From Patagioenas fasciata (Eukaryota; Chordata; Aves; Columbiformes; Columbidae), in contig NW_027288573.1 in the NCBI RefSeq assembly GCF_037038585.1, positions 1 to 64,000 on the forward strand: 64,000 nucleotides of DNA. The letters are read 5' to 3'. This document shows positions 10,506 through 20,320 of this stretch, piece after piece (position 1 is the first letter of the stretch; each line of letters starts with the position of its first letter). The notes below the pieces were generated by a model, which was given only the letters and a program-made list of their open reading frames with translations, was not told the origin of the DNA and did not search any database. The position numbers and the translations under genes are program-made.

Positions 10506-10509
10506 CCCA

Positions 10510-10910
10510 CTTAATTGTTTACATTGTATTTTAAAATTTATTTTTATTTTTAATTTAATTCAATTTACATTTAAATTCTTTAATTTAATTTAATATATTT
10601 CAATTTAATTTATTTATTAAATAATATATTAACATTAAATATATAAAATCAATATAGTAATATACTAATATAAATGATATTATTTGATGAATAGTAGAAA
10701 TATATATAATATATAATCTGATATAATGAACTAATCAACTAATATTCATTGATATTAATGTAATTAATATTTAATATATAATGACATATATAACATAATG
10801 TATTAATAATTATATTCATTATATAATATTAATATCTATATTAATATATATAATTACTATGTAATGTATCTAATCTATTTTTACATATATATCTTATTAT
10901 ATAAAGCTGT
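10510..10910. repeat. AT-rich low-complexity tract
   Basis: About 400 bp of almost pure A/T, mostly tatata, aattta and attaatat words. Confidence 0.8.
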
Positions 10911-11142
10911 GAGGGACCATATTTGGGTGGGTCTTTGAGATTTTTAAGGCTGTTTGGTCTCAAATTCAATTTACTTGATTTTGGGGCTGTTTTAAGGATT
11001 ATTTGTTGTCAAGGAAGCTTTTAAGATCCATTTTTTGGCAAATAATTTGCCCACTAAGTTAAGATTGAAGCGGGGGGATTTGAGGCTGTTTGACAGGACT
11101 GTGACACAAATAACGGCCCTTTCCTTCCCTTTCCTCCTGCAG

Positions 11143-11180
11143 CTCCTGCTCAGAGAACAGCGAAGGCAGCCTGGCCGCTC
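11143..11180 (+). other. Possible exon start before a GC minisatellite
   Basis: A strong pyrimidine tract and acceptor (ccctttcctcctgcag) precede 11143. The following sequence runs directly into the tandem repeat, and no clear donor is seen before about 11529. It is a candidate second exon of a transcript from the 9040 promoter. Confidence 0.25.
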
Positions 11181-11400
11181 CCTGCTCCGGCTGACCGCGC
11201 CCCCCCCGCCCCGCTCCGGCTGACCGCGCCCCCCCCGCCCCGCTCCGGCTGACCGCGCCCTGCGCCCCCCGCTCCGGCTGACCGCACCCCCCCTGCTCCG
11301 GCTGACCGCGCCCACCCCCCCCCCCGCCTCTGGCTGACCGCGCCCCTTCCCCCCGCCTCTGGCTGACCGCGCCCGCCCCCCCCCCCCCCCCGGCTGACTG
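11180..11400 (+). repeat. GC-rich minisatellite, unit ggctgaccgcgcccc
   Basis: Eight or so copies of (c)ggctgaccgcgcccc separated by variable C-runs or ccgcctct linkers, with a spacing of about 25-35 bp. Glycine/arginine-rich minus-strand frames are artefacts of the repeat. Confidence 0.85.
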
Positions 11401-11409
11401 TTCCTCCAC

Positions 11410-12347
11410 TGCACACCATGGTGGGGAAGCGGAGGGGATCACAAGGGTCTATGGGGTGGTGTGGGTGTCAGGGGGGCTGTGGGGGCAATGGGGCTGTTGT
11501 GGGATGAAAGAAGCTGAACCCCCTGCAGGTGAGTGACCCACACACTGACCCACAGCACCCCATAGCACCTCCACTCTGCCCTATAGATCCACAGCACTGC
11601 CCCACAGCACCCTATAGCTCTTGCTTGCTATCCCACAGCACCCCATAGCTTCTCCACTCTGCCCCATACATCTACAGCAGTGCCACAGAGTACCTGATTT
11701 GTCTTCAGTCTGCCCCATGGATGCAGAGTGCTGCCCTACAGAACCCTATAGCTCCTGTACTCTGCCCTATAGACCCACAGTACTGCCCCACAATGCTCCA
11801 TAGCTCCTACACTCTGCCCCATAGACCCACAACACTGCCTCACAGGACCCCAGACATCGTCCGCTCTGCCCCATAGATCCACAGAAGTGCCCAACACCCC
11901 ACAGCTGCTCCATTCTGCCCCATAGAGCCACAGTGCTGCCCCACAACACTCCATTGCTCCTGCACTCTGCCCCATAGATGCCCAGTACTGCCCCACAGCA
12001 CCATATAGCTCCTGTGCTCTGCCCCATACATCCACAGCAGCGTCCCAGAGTACCTCATTTCTTCCACTCTGCCCTATAGATGCCCAGTACTGCCCCACAG
12101 CACCAAATAGCTGCTGTACTCTGCCCCATACATCCATAGCAGTGCCTCACAGCACCCCATACTGACCTTGCCCCATAGACCCACAGTACTGCCTCACAGG
12201 ACCCCATAGGACTCTACTCTGCCCCTTAGACCCAGAGAGCTGCCCCATAGCAGCCTTTAGGTGCTGCATTCTGCCCCATAGGTGCAAAGTGCTGCCCCAC
12301 AGCACCCCACACCTCTGTCCACTTGACCACCCTTTCCCCCCGACCAC
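11410..12347 (+). repeat. CCCCATAG/CCCACAG minisatellite, module 1
   Basis: A 130-bp G-rich leader ends in a donor-like site (ccctgcag, then gtgagtgacc, at about 11529). It is followed by roughly 13 degenerate repeats of about 65 bp with words such as ctctgccccatagatccac and tgccccacagcacc. The long minus-strand frames are repeat-encoded (MGQS..LWG) and are not genes. Confidence 0.85.
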
Positions 12348-12975
12348 GCCTGCACTGCCTACTATGGGTGGGTCACAAGGGTCTGTGGGGTGGCTGTGGG
12401 GATCAGGGGGGCTATGGGGTCAATGGGGCTGTTGTGGGGTGAAACACCCCTGAAGAGGCTGAAACCCTGCAGGTGAGTGACCCACACACTGACCCACAGC
12501 ACCCTATAGCACCTCTACTCTGCCCTGTAGATCCACAGCACCCTGTAGCCACTCTAATCTGCCCTATACAGACACACCACCCCGTAGCTGATTTTACTCT
12601 GCCCCATAAATGGACAGCACTGCTCCACAGCACCCTATGTCTCCACTCTGCCCCATAGATGCACAGTGCTGTTCCACAGCACCCCATATCTTGTTCACTC
12701 TGCCCTATAGACCCACAGTGTAACCCCACAGCACCCCATGGCTCCTCTGCCCTATAGATCAACAGCACTGTCCCAGAAAACACCATAGCTGCTTCACACT
12801 CGCCCATAGGCCAGCAATGCTGCCCCACAGCACACTGTAGCTCCTGCACTCTGCCGCATAGACCCACAGCAGTGCCCCACAGCACCCCACACATCTGGTC
12901 TACCCTATACATCCACAGCACTGCTCTGCAGCACCATATAGTTCCAGCACTGTGCCTCATTAATATTTAGCACCC
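12348..12975 (+). repeat. CCCCATAG/CCCACAG minisatellite, module 2
   Basis: A duplicate of module 1 including its leader: cactgc..tatgggtgggtcacaag leads to ccctgcag and gtgagtgaccc at about 12474. It is followed by about 8 repeats of the same unit. The duplication of leader plus array shows the repeat also spreads as larger blocks. Confidence 0.8.
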
Positions 12976-13289
12976 CACAGTTTCTGCATTCTGCCCATAG
13001 ATCCACATTCCTGGGTCCCCTCACCCCACCAGATGTCCTGGGTTGCGATGCTGTGTGGGGCCCTGCACACAACGGAGAAAATGAGGATAGCATGGCTGCT
13101 GGGCTCCACCCTGCTTGGAATCCGAGATGACTGGGGGGGCGAGGCTGGTGCCCATGCTGGCACTGCCACAGGGGCTGTTTTTCTGGGCTGTGCTCTGGTG
13201 GCAGCTCCTGGCTGTATCAGCTGCTCCCATTGGCTGCCCCTGTGGCCCTGCACTGTGCTTTGCCCTGTGCCCTCCCTGCCAATGGGAAC

Positions 13290-13544
13290 AAGATGGCAAC
13301 CCTGATGGGCGTGGCCACCTTGGCTGCTGTGTCTCTGCTGGTGGCTGGGGCTATGGATGTCGTGGCTGCCAAGCCTGTGCTGGGAGGGTGGGGCTGAGGT
13401 GGGCGGAGCCTGTGTAGTGTGGCCATTTTGGGGCCCAAGGTGGGTGGTGGGACTCATGACTCTGGTTACCCATGGGGGCCATCTTGGAAAAGGGCAGCAC
13501 TGTGCTGCTGCCATCCTCACTTGGCTCACCCACGGCCATGTTGG
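13290..13544 (+). promoter_or_regulatory. Cluster of YY1-like sites
   Basis: Matches to the YY1 core occur as aagatggc (13290-13297), gccattttgg (13422), gccatcttgg (13478) and gccatgttgg (13535), with a weaker gccatcc at 13510. Sites lie on both strands within about 255 bp of otherwise unannotated GC-rich DNA containing CACCC and GGGCGG words. Confidence 0.4.
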
Positions 13545-13581
13545 GGGATTTTTAACTTGGTTTTGGGGCCAATTCTCACCC

Positions 13582-13587
13582 AATAAA
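13582..13587 (+). terminator. Poly(A) signal AATAAA
   Basis: A canonical hexamer in an A-rich context, followed by a T/G-rich stretch (gtgtggtttgttctgttt) at 13613-13632, like a downstream element. It would end a rightward transcript, possibly one from the 9040 promoter. Confidence 0.4.
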
Positions 13588-13639
13588 ATTAAAAAATGTA
13601 AAAAAAACGTAAGCGTGTGGTTTGTTCTGTTTCCAGTGA

Positions 13640-13850
13640 ATGATTTGGGGCTGGGGTTTGGGGTTGAGGCTGGGGCTGAAGATGTGGGTGGGGCCACTGC
13701 CAACTCCACCCTCCCCCAAGCTCAGTCCCCCCAATGTGCCTCCCTCGAGGGGTGTGTCCCAACCAGGCCCCACCCCCTTTCTAAGCACCCCGCCCTCCCT
13801 GTTGGGCTCCTCCCCCTTGACCCACGTTTCAACCCCCATTCGTGGGCTCC
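13640..13850 (+). repeat. CACCC-rich intergenic repeat, second patch
   Basis: It shares gaggggtgtgtccc and caccccc wording with 7600-8100. No gene is supported. Confidence 0.4.
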
Positions 13851-14217
13851 CTGACAGGGCATGACAGGGACTGACAAAGCTCCAGAAAGCCCAACAGAGC
13901 CCGGCAGGTCTCGACACTGCCTGACAAAGCCCGAGAGAGTTTGACGGATCCTCACAGAGCCTGACAAAGCTTGACAGAGGCCAACAGGACGCGTCAGGGC
14001 CTGACAAATCTTGTCAGTTCCTGATAGAGCCTTGATATGTATGACAGAGCCCTGGGGGTCTCAACAGAGCCTGAGAAATCTTGACAGGACTCAGCAGAGC
14101 CCAACAGGTCTCGACAGAACCCTACAGAGCCCACCAAAGCCTGACAGAGTCTGACAGACCCCAAGAGGTCTTGACAGGGCTTGACAAAAACCGACAGTGT
14201 CTGACAGAGCCTGACAG
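13851..14217 (+). repeat. Minisatellite of ctgacagagcc
   Basis: About 25 imperfect copies of a 15-bp unit, (c/t)(c/t)tgacagagcc plus a few bases, with tgacaaagc and caacaggtc variants. It directly abuts the first founder copy at 14219. Confidence 0.8.
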
Positions 14218-14218
14218 G

Positions 14219-15475
14219 AGTGCAGGTGCTGTCATTTCCAGTGAGGGCCCAGGTGATTTCATAAGGGTGGTGGACGGGCCCTGGGGTGATTGACGCCCTC
14301 CCCTTTCTCAGGGGATTGTGGGAAGGGGGTGGGTGGGGCTCAGAGTAGTCGAGCCCCAGCCCCTGAGCGGGGAGCTCATTCTGCTCCAGGACTGCTTTGG
14401 TGCTGGTTGTTTGCTACTCCTTCAACAGTCGGCAGCTGTTGAGCTGTTTAAGGTACATAGGCCGATGTGTTTGGAGAAGTGGAGGTGCCTGTTTGACGTA
14501 AGATCTTCAGGAGCAGCAAAGATTCAGCAGCAGCTATAGTAGAAGGTATGTTTGTAACTATGTTTCATTTATTGAATCAATGCCTGGTGCTTTGCGTTTT
14601 CCCAAAATTCTTGACTGCTATGAAGATGGAGCGTTCTTTTTTGGTTTGTATCGCTGTATTAATAGTTGCTGATATAATCTTTCCTCCTAGGACTGATGCT
14701 CAGGTTATCTAGCAGGGGTTAGGATGAGCACCTTGTATCTACAGGTGGAGTTTTACCATTTCTGAAGGAAGCAGCAGGGCCATAGGGCAGAGTGTCTTTC
14801 AGGCTATGGGGTGGCTCATCGCCTCCCTGATCACCCACAGAACAGTGTGTTGTCCGCAGAACCTTTGCACTGTGTGGTGGCCCCTGGTAGATCATTCAAA
14901 TGTACCTCCAGGAACTCAGCCAAGGTGAGCAATGCCTCGTGGACTAGTACTGATAAACATCATCTGAGTGCTCATTATTGTGTGTGTGTTTTCTTATTGC
15001 GGGTGGTGAAGGGGAAAGTGGCAACTGCAGGAAGATCCCTGTGAGCTCACGTGGTGTTTTCCTCTGTTGGGGATGAATTCAGTCCCTTGGCCCTCTGAAA
15101 GCTAAGTGGAGGCACGAGGGCTGGGAAGGGGCTGGGAATTGCAGGGAGGGAGTTTAAAGCTCTCATAGGGGAAAGGGCCGTCCAGGAACAGTCCCCTTTG
15201 GGAGGGCAAAGGGTGCAGGTTTTCGGCTCCTTTGTATTCTAGGGTTGCAGTAGAGGCTCCTCGCCTCACCAGTGTCTCCCTGTAGATTATTTTGATCGAT
15301 GCCTCTCTGGTCTCGGAGTCGTTTTCGTTGCAGAGCGTTTTTGGCTCCATTGCCGTCGCGTTGTCCGTAACGTTCTGTGGAGCGTGTGTCTGCACGCGTG
15401 CGCATTTGGCTCGGAGCTGCTCTGCCCGGAGGTGTGGAGTCAGGGCTGGGTGCACTGAGCTCTAGGAGTCCATGG
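14219..15475 (+). pseudogene. Founder copy 1 of the array-related gene module
   Basis: It starts at gtgcaggtgctgtca, as copy 3 does. A GC-box promoter-like segment (about 14225-14464; gggattgtgggaagggggt) leads to a short first exon 14465-14497 (ATG, reading MCLEKWRCLFD, donor gtaaga). Exon-like sequence follows at 14841 or 14860 to 14924 (donor gtgagc). The next acceptor has decayed: the position equivalent to tgtag reads ttgcg. The frame homologous to the array C-terminus then stops early, after TAGRSL. The 3' part (15080-15470) aligns with the array spacer. Loss of an acceptor and the early stop suggest a pseudogene. The product family is not recognised. Confidence 0.45.
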
Positions 15476-16056
15476 TGTCACGGTCTGTTCGGTGATGGAC
15501 TCGTGATGCTTTTTAAACCTTCATCTCAGAGTGGAAAATTAAGGTGACCAAAAAGCCAAGGGGTTATAATTCAATCAAGCAGTGTTACTTTATCAATTTG
15601 CCTGTAAAGCGGCACGTGATAGAGAGAGAATAAGAAAAGAAAGGGGAAAGAAACAGGGAAAAGTAAAGGAAAATATGAGAAATGAGGTTGGATTTATCAC
15701 CAGTCCAGTTCCAGAAGCGTTCCTCTGGTCTCCAGTCCTATAGAGTCCTGCTGGTCCTACGCGGTGGTTCGGGATCCTCTGGCGATAAGACCTTCAACGG
15801 TGTCCTTTCTGGTCTCATCTTTTATGTTTCTTCAACCCCCCTTGCTCCCATTGTTTTAGGTCAGTCTCCAACTTGATTTCGCAGACCAGGCTCGTACTGC
15901 GCAGGCTCGAGAGATTCACGCTTTCTTTTGCCAACGCTTACGTGTCCAGCATTCAGGGGTCTTTCTCTGGTCCATCGGGTGACCTCAGGACCCTTGGCAA
16001 GCTTCTGGGCATGCTCCTTTTTGTGGACCATTGTTTGGGGGAGCAGGTGGGGGGCA
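15476..16056. mobile_element. Solo-LTR-like insertion, 581 bp
   Basis: It begins TGTCACGG and ends GGGGCA (TG..CA termini), flanked by catgg on the left and catgt on the right, a 4-of-5 match to a target-site duplication. It has no counterpart in copies 1 or 3 or in the array. No internal viral genes are present, so it would be a solo LTR of an endogenous retroelement; the family was not identified. Orientation is uncertain. Confidence 0.45.
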
Positions 16057-16359
16057 CATGTAACTGAGGCTGCAGGTCCTCAGCTACGTGGGCAGATGTC
16101 TTTGGAGAAGTGGAGGTGTCCATTTGAGGTAAGAGCTTCAGGGGCAGCAAAGGTTTAGTAGCAGCTGTGGTGGAAAGTATGTTTGTAACTATGTTTCATT
16201 AATTGATTCAATTCCAGGTGCTTTGCATTTTTGCAAAATTCCTGATTGTAATGAAAATGGAGTGTTGGTTATTGTATTTCATTTTCTATCTGCTCCCTAG
16301 AAAAGCTAAGTTGAAATCCATACTCAGTCCCATTGCAGGTGCAATAGCATCAATAAAGT
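16057..16359 (+). pseudogene. Founder copy 2, truncated
   Basis: Only the first exon remains (16096-16128; ATG, reading MSLEKWRCPFE, donor gtaaga) with part of its intron. The promoter segment present in copies 1 and 3 is missing on the left, where the LTR-like insertion lies, and all later exons are gone. An AATAAA occurs at 16352-16357, just before copy 3 begins. Confidence 0.5.
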
Positions 16360-16602
16360 GCAGGTGCTGTCACTTCCAGTGACATTCCAGGTAATTTGAA
16401 AAGGGTCCTGGGGGGGGCCTGGGGTGATTGACCCCCTTCCCTTTCCCCAGGGATTGTGGGAAGGGGGTGGGCGGGGCTCAGGATATTTGAGCCCCAGTCC
16501 CCAGGTAGGGAGCTCGTTCTGCTCTAGGGCGGCTTGGGTGCTTGTTCTCTGCCCCTCCTTCAGCAGTCAGCAGCTTTTGAGCCGTTTAAGCTACATGGGC
16601 AG
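16360..16602 (+). promoter_or_regulatory. GC-box promoter-like segment of founder copy 3
   Basis: It is conserved with 14219-14464. It contains gtgggcggggc (Sp1-like GC box) and gattgtgggaa, whose tgtgggaa matches an RBPJ/CSL core. There is no TATA box. The segment ends at the ATG of the first exon at 16603. Confidence 0.45.
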
Positions 16603-17097
16603 ATGTATTTGGACAAGCGGAGGTGTCTGTTTGAGGTAAGAGTTTCAGGGACAGTGAAGGTTTGACAATAGCTGTAGTAGAAAAGTTGTTTGTCATTATG
16701 TTTCATTTGTTGATTCATTTCCAGGTGCTTTGCATTTTCCCCAAATTCCTGACTACAATGAAGATGGCGTGTTATTTTTTGGTTTGTATTGCTGTATTAA
16801 TAGTTGTTAATATAATCTCTTCTCCTGGAAGGGCGTCCTGTCTCCAGAACCTTTGCGGCGTGCAGTGGCCCCCGGTAGATCATTCAAATGTACCTCCCAG
16901 AACTCACCCAAGGTGAGCGATTACTTGTAGGCCACTACCGATAAATACTATTTGGATGCTCAATAGTGTGCGTGTCCTTGCTTTCCTTACTGTAGGTGAT
17001 GATGGAGAAAGTGACAACTGCAGGAAGATCCCTGTTAGCAGATGTTGTGTTTTCCTCTGTGAAGACGGATTCGGTCCCTTGGCCCTCTAAAAGTTAA
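16603..17097 (+). CDS. Founder copy 3, candidate small gene, status uncertain
   Basis: Exon-like blocks are 16603-16635 (ATG, reading MYLDKRRCLFE, donor gtaaga), 16848-16912 (acceptor ctgtctccag, donor gtgagc) and 16996-17097 (acceptor ccttactgtag, ending in TAA). The last block encodes VTTAGRSLLADVVFSSVKTD then SVPWPSKS, clearly related to the array's C-terminus (AGRSLLAHVAFSLLKMDS). Joining block 1 to block 2 puts block 2 in a different frame, which ends in TGA across the third junction (about 33 residues). The array-like frame needs another first exon. Either an exon is missing from my model or the copy is broken. Product unknown. Confidence 0.3.
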
Positions 17098-18044
17098 GTG
17101 GAGGCACGAGGGCTGGGAAGGGGCTGGGAACTGCAGGGTGGGTTTAAACTTCTCAGACGGAAAAGGGCAGTCCAGGAACAGACCCCTTTGGGAGGGTAAG
17201 GGGTCCAGGGAACTGATGCCAGCTTGTGTGGGGCAGGGCACCTTCAGCCTGGGTCTGTTGTCGTGTACTTTGGGAAGCCTGCCTTGCGCCTGTCAGATGA
17301 TCCTGGGGTCTCGTTGTGCTCCAGGGGCACAAAAGGCATATTTTTTTTTTGTATTAGCAGCCGAACATGTGGATAGTCCTTGTATTTTAGACACTTCTGG
17401 TCAGTTGTGTTTATGGTGTAGTTCTGGGCTGCATCGGCAGCTCTGCTCTCTACCCATCCAGTCTCAGGGACTGGCGCTTCTTCCCAGCATCTTGAAGTTT
17501 TTAAGTCTTGCAGCAGTTTCTTGTGTGTGCCACCATCTCTGTTTGGTTTTGCCAGTACCACTGTCTCTGTTTGGTTGTGCCAGCGCTGCTGTCTCTGTCT
17601 GTGAAGTTTGGCCTCCTTTTTTTCCTGGGGTTGCAGTAGAGGCTCCTCGCCTCACCACTGCCTCCCTGCAGGTTCTTTTCATAGACGCAGTCTCTGGTTT
17701 GGAGTTGTTTAGTGCTGTTGACATCGCATTGTCTATGACGTTCTGTGGAGCCATTTTCTGCACATAGGCGCATTTGGCTTGGAGCTGCTCTGCCCGGAAG
17801 TTTGTAGTCTGGGTTGGGTGGACTGAGCTCTAGGAGTCTATGATTGATCTGTGGACGTGTTAAATTGTGCAGGCAAAGGTTGTGCAGTCATCTGGGATGG
17901 GGCAGGAGAGGGGACAGTCCCTTCCCCAGTGTTTTAGGGACTTGATTAGAGCTTCTGGTGGGATTCCTGAATAGAAAGCAGACCTGTGGAATGGTCAAGC
18001 TGTAGATGAGCCCCTGGGTGACTTGTTGAACAACTTCATTTCAG
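17098..18044 (+). repeat. Founder copy 3 spacer, diverged array 3' half
   Basis: It aligns along its length with the spacer half of the array unit (offset about +960 to the unit end) but contains only one copy of the roughly 290-bp segment that is duplicated inside every array unit. It ends at caacttcatttcag, immediately before unit 0. Confidence 0.75.
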
Positions 18045-18999
18045 ATACAGAGGAGCAACGTGGCACAAAAAGGCAACAGAAGAGGCGAGCAGAGCGCCGT
18101 AAGCAGGTGGGACGGTGCGTGGTGCCAGCGGGAAGACGTGCTGTGTGGCTCTATGTAACTTTGGTCGTTTGTCTATTTTATAGGTGTGAAGTAAAGAGGA
18201 AAGCTGGGTATCCGCACCGCAGCTCCTCGGGCCAGGTGAATAATGAGTGCTGGCCGAAGCATCAGCTCATTTGAGGTCCCGTGTTGCTGCTGCAGGTATG
18301 AGCGCCCTTTGGTTGTGTTTTACAGGCGGTAGCTGAACCTCTTTGTGGTCAACAGCGTGGCAGTCCAAAGCAAGGGCGGGCAGGCGGGCGAGCGGCCCAG
18401 GTAAGGGAGGGGGAGGCGGGCCCGTCCGCGGGCAGGCTGTGCTTCCGGGCAGCGTCCGAGCGGGTGCCTTTGTTTTTGCAGGTGCCGCAGACGATCTCGG
18501 AGGAGTGAAGCCGCACGCCGACCAGCAGCAGCCGAGAAGGTGAGGCGGCGGTGGGAGTTGAAAAGCCCAGTGTCGCGTGGTGACTCGGTTCAGCGTTTCT
18601 TTCTTATTTTGCAGGCCCCTTTTGGGCCCTTTGGGCTTGGAGGAGCGTTTTCGGTGAGCTGGGGTAGGGGCTCAGAAGAGCATGGGGCTGGGGACTCACT
18701 CCAAGCGCTACGGTTCTTTTGTTTCTCGCTGTCTTAGGCGTCACGAGCGATGCGGGTTTCTGACTGCGCCCGAGGCAGCACACGCTGAGCGGAATGCCGT
18801 GGAACTTAGCAGGAGGTGGGTGCTGCGGAAGGGGTCGGCGTTCACCCCGCGATACTGTGTGCTGGCACGGCTCGGTGAGCGTGTGTTTTCTCGTGTTACT
18901 GTAGATGTTGAAGAGGAACCCGGCGATGCGGGGAGATCCCTGTTAGCGCACGTGGCGTTTTCTCTGTTGAAGATGGATTCGGTCCCTTGGCCCTCTTAA
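18045..18999 (+). CDS. Candidate spliced gene in unit 0, product unknown
   Basis: Exon-like blocks are 18045-18106, 18184-18235, 18326-18400, 18482-18539, 18615-18653 and 18738-18999, with small introns and GT..AG ends throughout. Frame A is open across the first three blocks, all phase-compatible with the ATG exon at 16603-16635. It reads GEQSAVSR, then KRKAGYPHRSSSGQ, then AVAEPLCGQQRGSPK, and stops at TGA in the fourth block (gaggagtga). Frame B is open from block 18326 (after an early TGA) through the last block, reading LGPLGLEERFRR, HERCGFLTAP, SRRWVLRKGSAFTPRYCVL and DSVPWPS, then TAA at 18997; no ATG is seen in it. The first block also reads KRQQKRRAERRKQ in a third frame. No known family was recognised, and a noncoding spliced RNA fits equally well. 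Confidence 0.3.
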
Positions 19000-20320
19000 A
19001 GATAAGTGGAGGCACGGGGGCTGGGAAGAGGCTGGGAATCGCAGGGAGGGGGGTAAAGTTCTGATAAGGGAAAGGGCCGTCCAGGAAAAGTCCCCTTTGG
19101 GTGGGTAAAGGGCCCAGGGAATTTACAGTGCGATACCAGCATGTGCCGGGCAGGGCAGCTCCAGCCTCTGTGTGTGGTGTTGTGTAGCTCGGGAAGCCTG
19201 CCTTGCGCCTCTCAGACGATCCTGGGGTCTCGTTGTGCTCGAGGGGCCCAAGAGGCATCTTGGGTGCCATCCTGGGATCTGGAATGCTGGTCCTAATTGG
19301 CATAGTGCCAATCGGGTGCTGGATTCTTGTATCAGCCGCAGAAAGCGTGGATGGTTCTTGCATTTTGGGTGTTTCTGGTCAGTTGTGATTTATGGTGTCA
19401 TTCTGGGCTGCATCAGCAGCTCTGCTCTCTACCCGTCCAGTGTAAGGGACTGGCACTTCAAGATGTTGGGAAGAAGTTCTTAGGTCGTGCCGCCGTCTCT
19501 GTGTGTTTGCGCCAGTGCTGCTGTCTTGTAAGGGGCCGTGACGTTTGGCTCCTTTTTTTTCTGGGATTGTGATAGAGGCTCCTCGCCTTACTAATTGGGT
19601 GTAATAATTGGGTGCTGGTTTTCTTGTATCAGCAGACGAAAGTGTGGACGGTTCTTGTGCCTTGGAAGTCGCTGGTCAGTTGTGTTTTCTGGTATCGCTG
19701 AGGGCTGCGTCGGCAGCTCTTCTCTCTACCTATCCAGTCTCAGGGACTGGCACTTCAAGATGCTGGGAAGAAGTTATTAGTTCTTGCAGCAGCTTCTTGT
19801 GTTTGCGCTGTCTCTGTGTGTTTGCGCCAGTGCCGCTGTCTCACAAGGGGCCAAGACGATTGGCTCAGTTTTATTGTGGGGTTGTAGTAGAGACTCCTTG
19901 CCTCACCACTGCCTCCCTGTAGGTTTTTGGACGGTGCCGTGTCTGCTTTTGGCGTCTTTGTTGTGGAGCGTTTTTTGGTGGCGTTTCCGTCGTGTTGTCT
20001 ATTGCGTTCTGTGGAGCGTCTGTCTGCACGTGCGCACAGTTGGCTGAGAGCTGCTCTGCCCGGAGGTTTGGAGTCTGGGGTGGATGCACTGAGCTGTAGG
20101 AGTCCACGGTTAATCTGTGGACGTGTTAAATTGTGTAGGCAAAGGCTGTGCAGTCATCTGGGAAGGAGTAGCCGTGGGCAGTGGCGGGGACAGTCCCTTC
20201 CCCAGTGTTTTAGGGACGCAATTAGAGCTTCTGATGGGATTCCTGAATAGAAAGCAGACCTGTGGAATGGTCAAGCTGTAGATGAGCTCCTGGGTGACTT
20301 GTTGAATAACGTGATTTCAG
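18045..20320 (+). repeat. Array unit 0, edge unit with a different 5' segment
   Basis: From block a rightward it matches the other units. However, 18107 to about 18310 is unrelated to the corresponding segment in units 1-20. It also keeps splice signals the others lack: donor gtggga after 18106 and acceptor ttttacag before 18326. Other variants are gatctc and gtgaag in block b and tgaaaagcc after it. Block d ends at 18999. Confidence 0.95.

Noticed and set aside
11059..11442. Gly/Arg/Gln-rich minus-strand frames resembling RGG proteins
   Set aside because: Encoded by the ggctgaccgcgcccc minisatellite and open in several frames at once.
11736..12960. Trp/Gly-rich minus-strand frames over the CCCCATAG repeats
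   Set aside because: Periodic translation of a minisatellite; no start context and no non-repeat portion.
11500..12975. CRISPR-like repeat-spacer pattern
   Set aside because: Repeats are degenerate and contiguous without unique spacers, and the DNA is eukaryotic.
18875..18904. A functional 30-bp intron in block d
   Set aside because: It is shorter than any normal vertebrate spliceosomal intron and is in-frame without stops, so it is treated as exonic.
18896..19363. 155-codon minus-strand frame present in nearly every array unit (unit 12 has it broken)
   Set aside because: It overlaps the plus-strand block d and the spacer, matches no family, is not open along its length in founder copy 3, and its conservation is explained by the near-identity of units.
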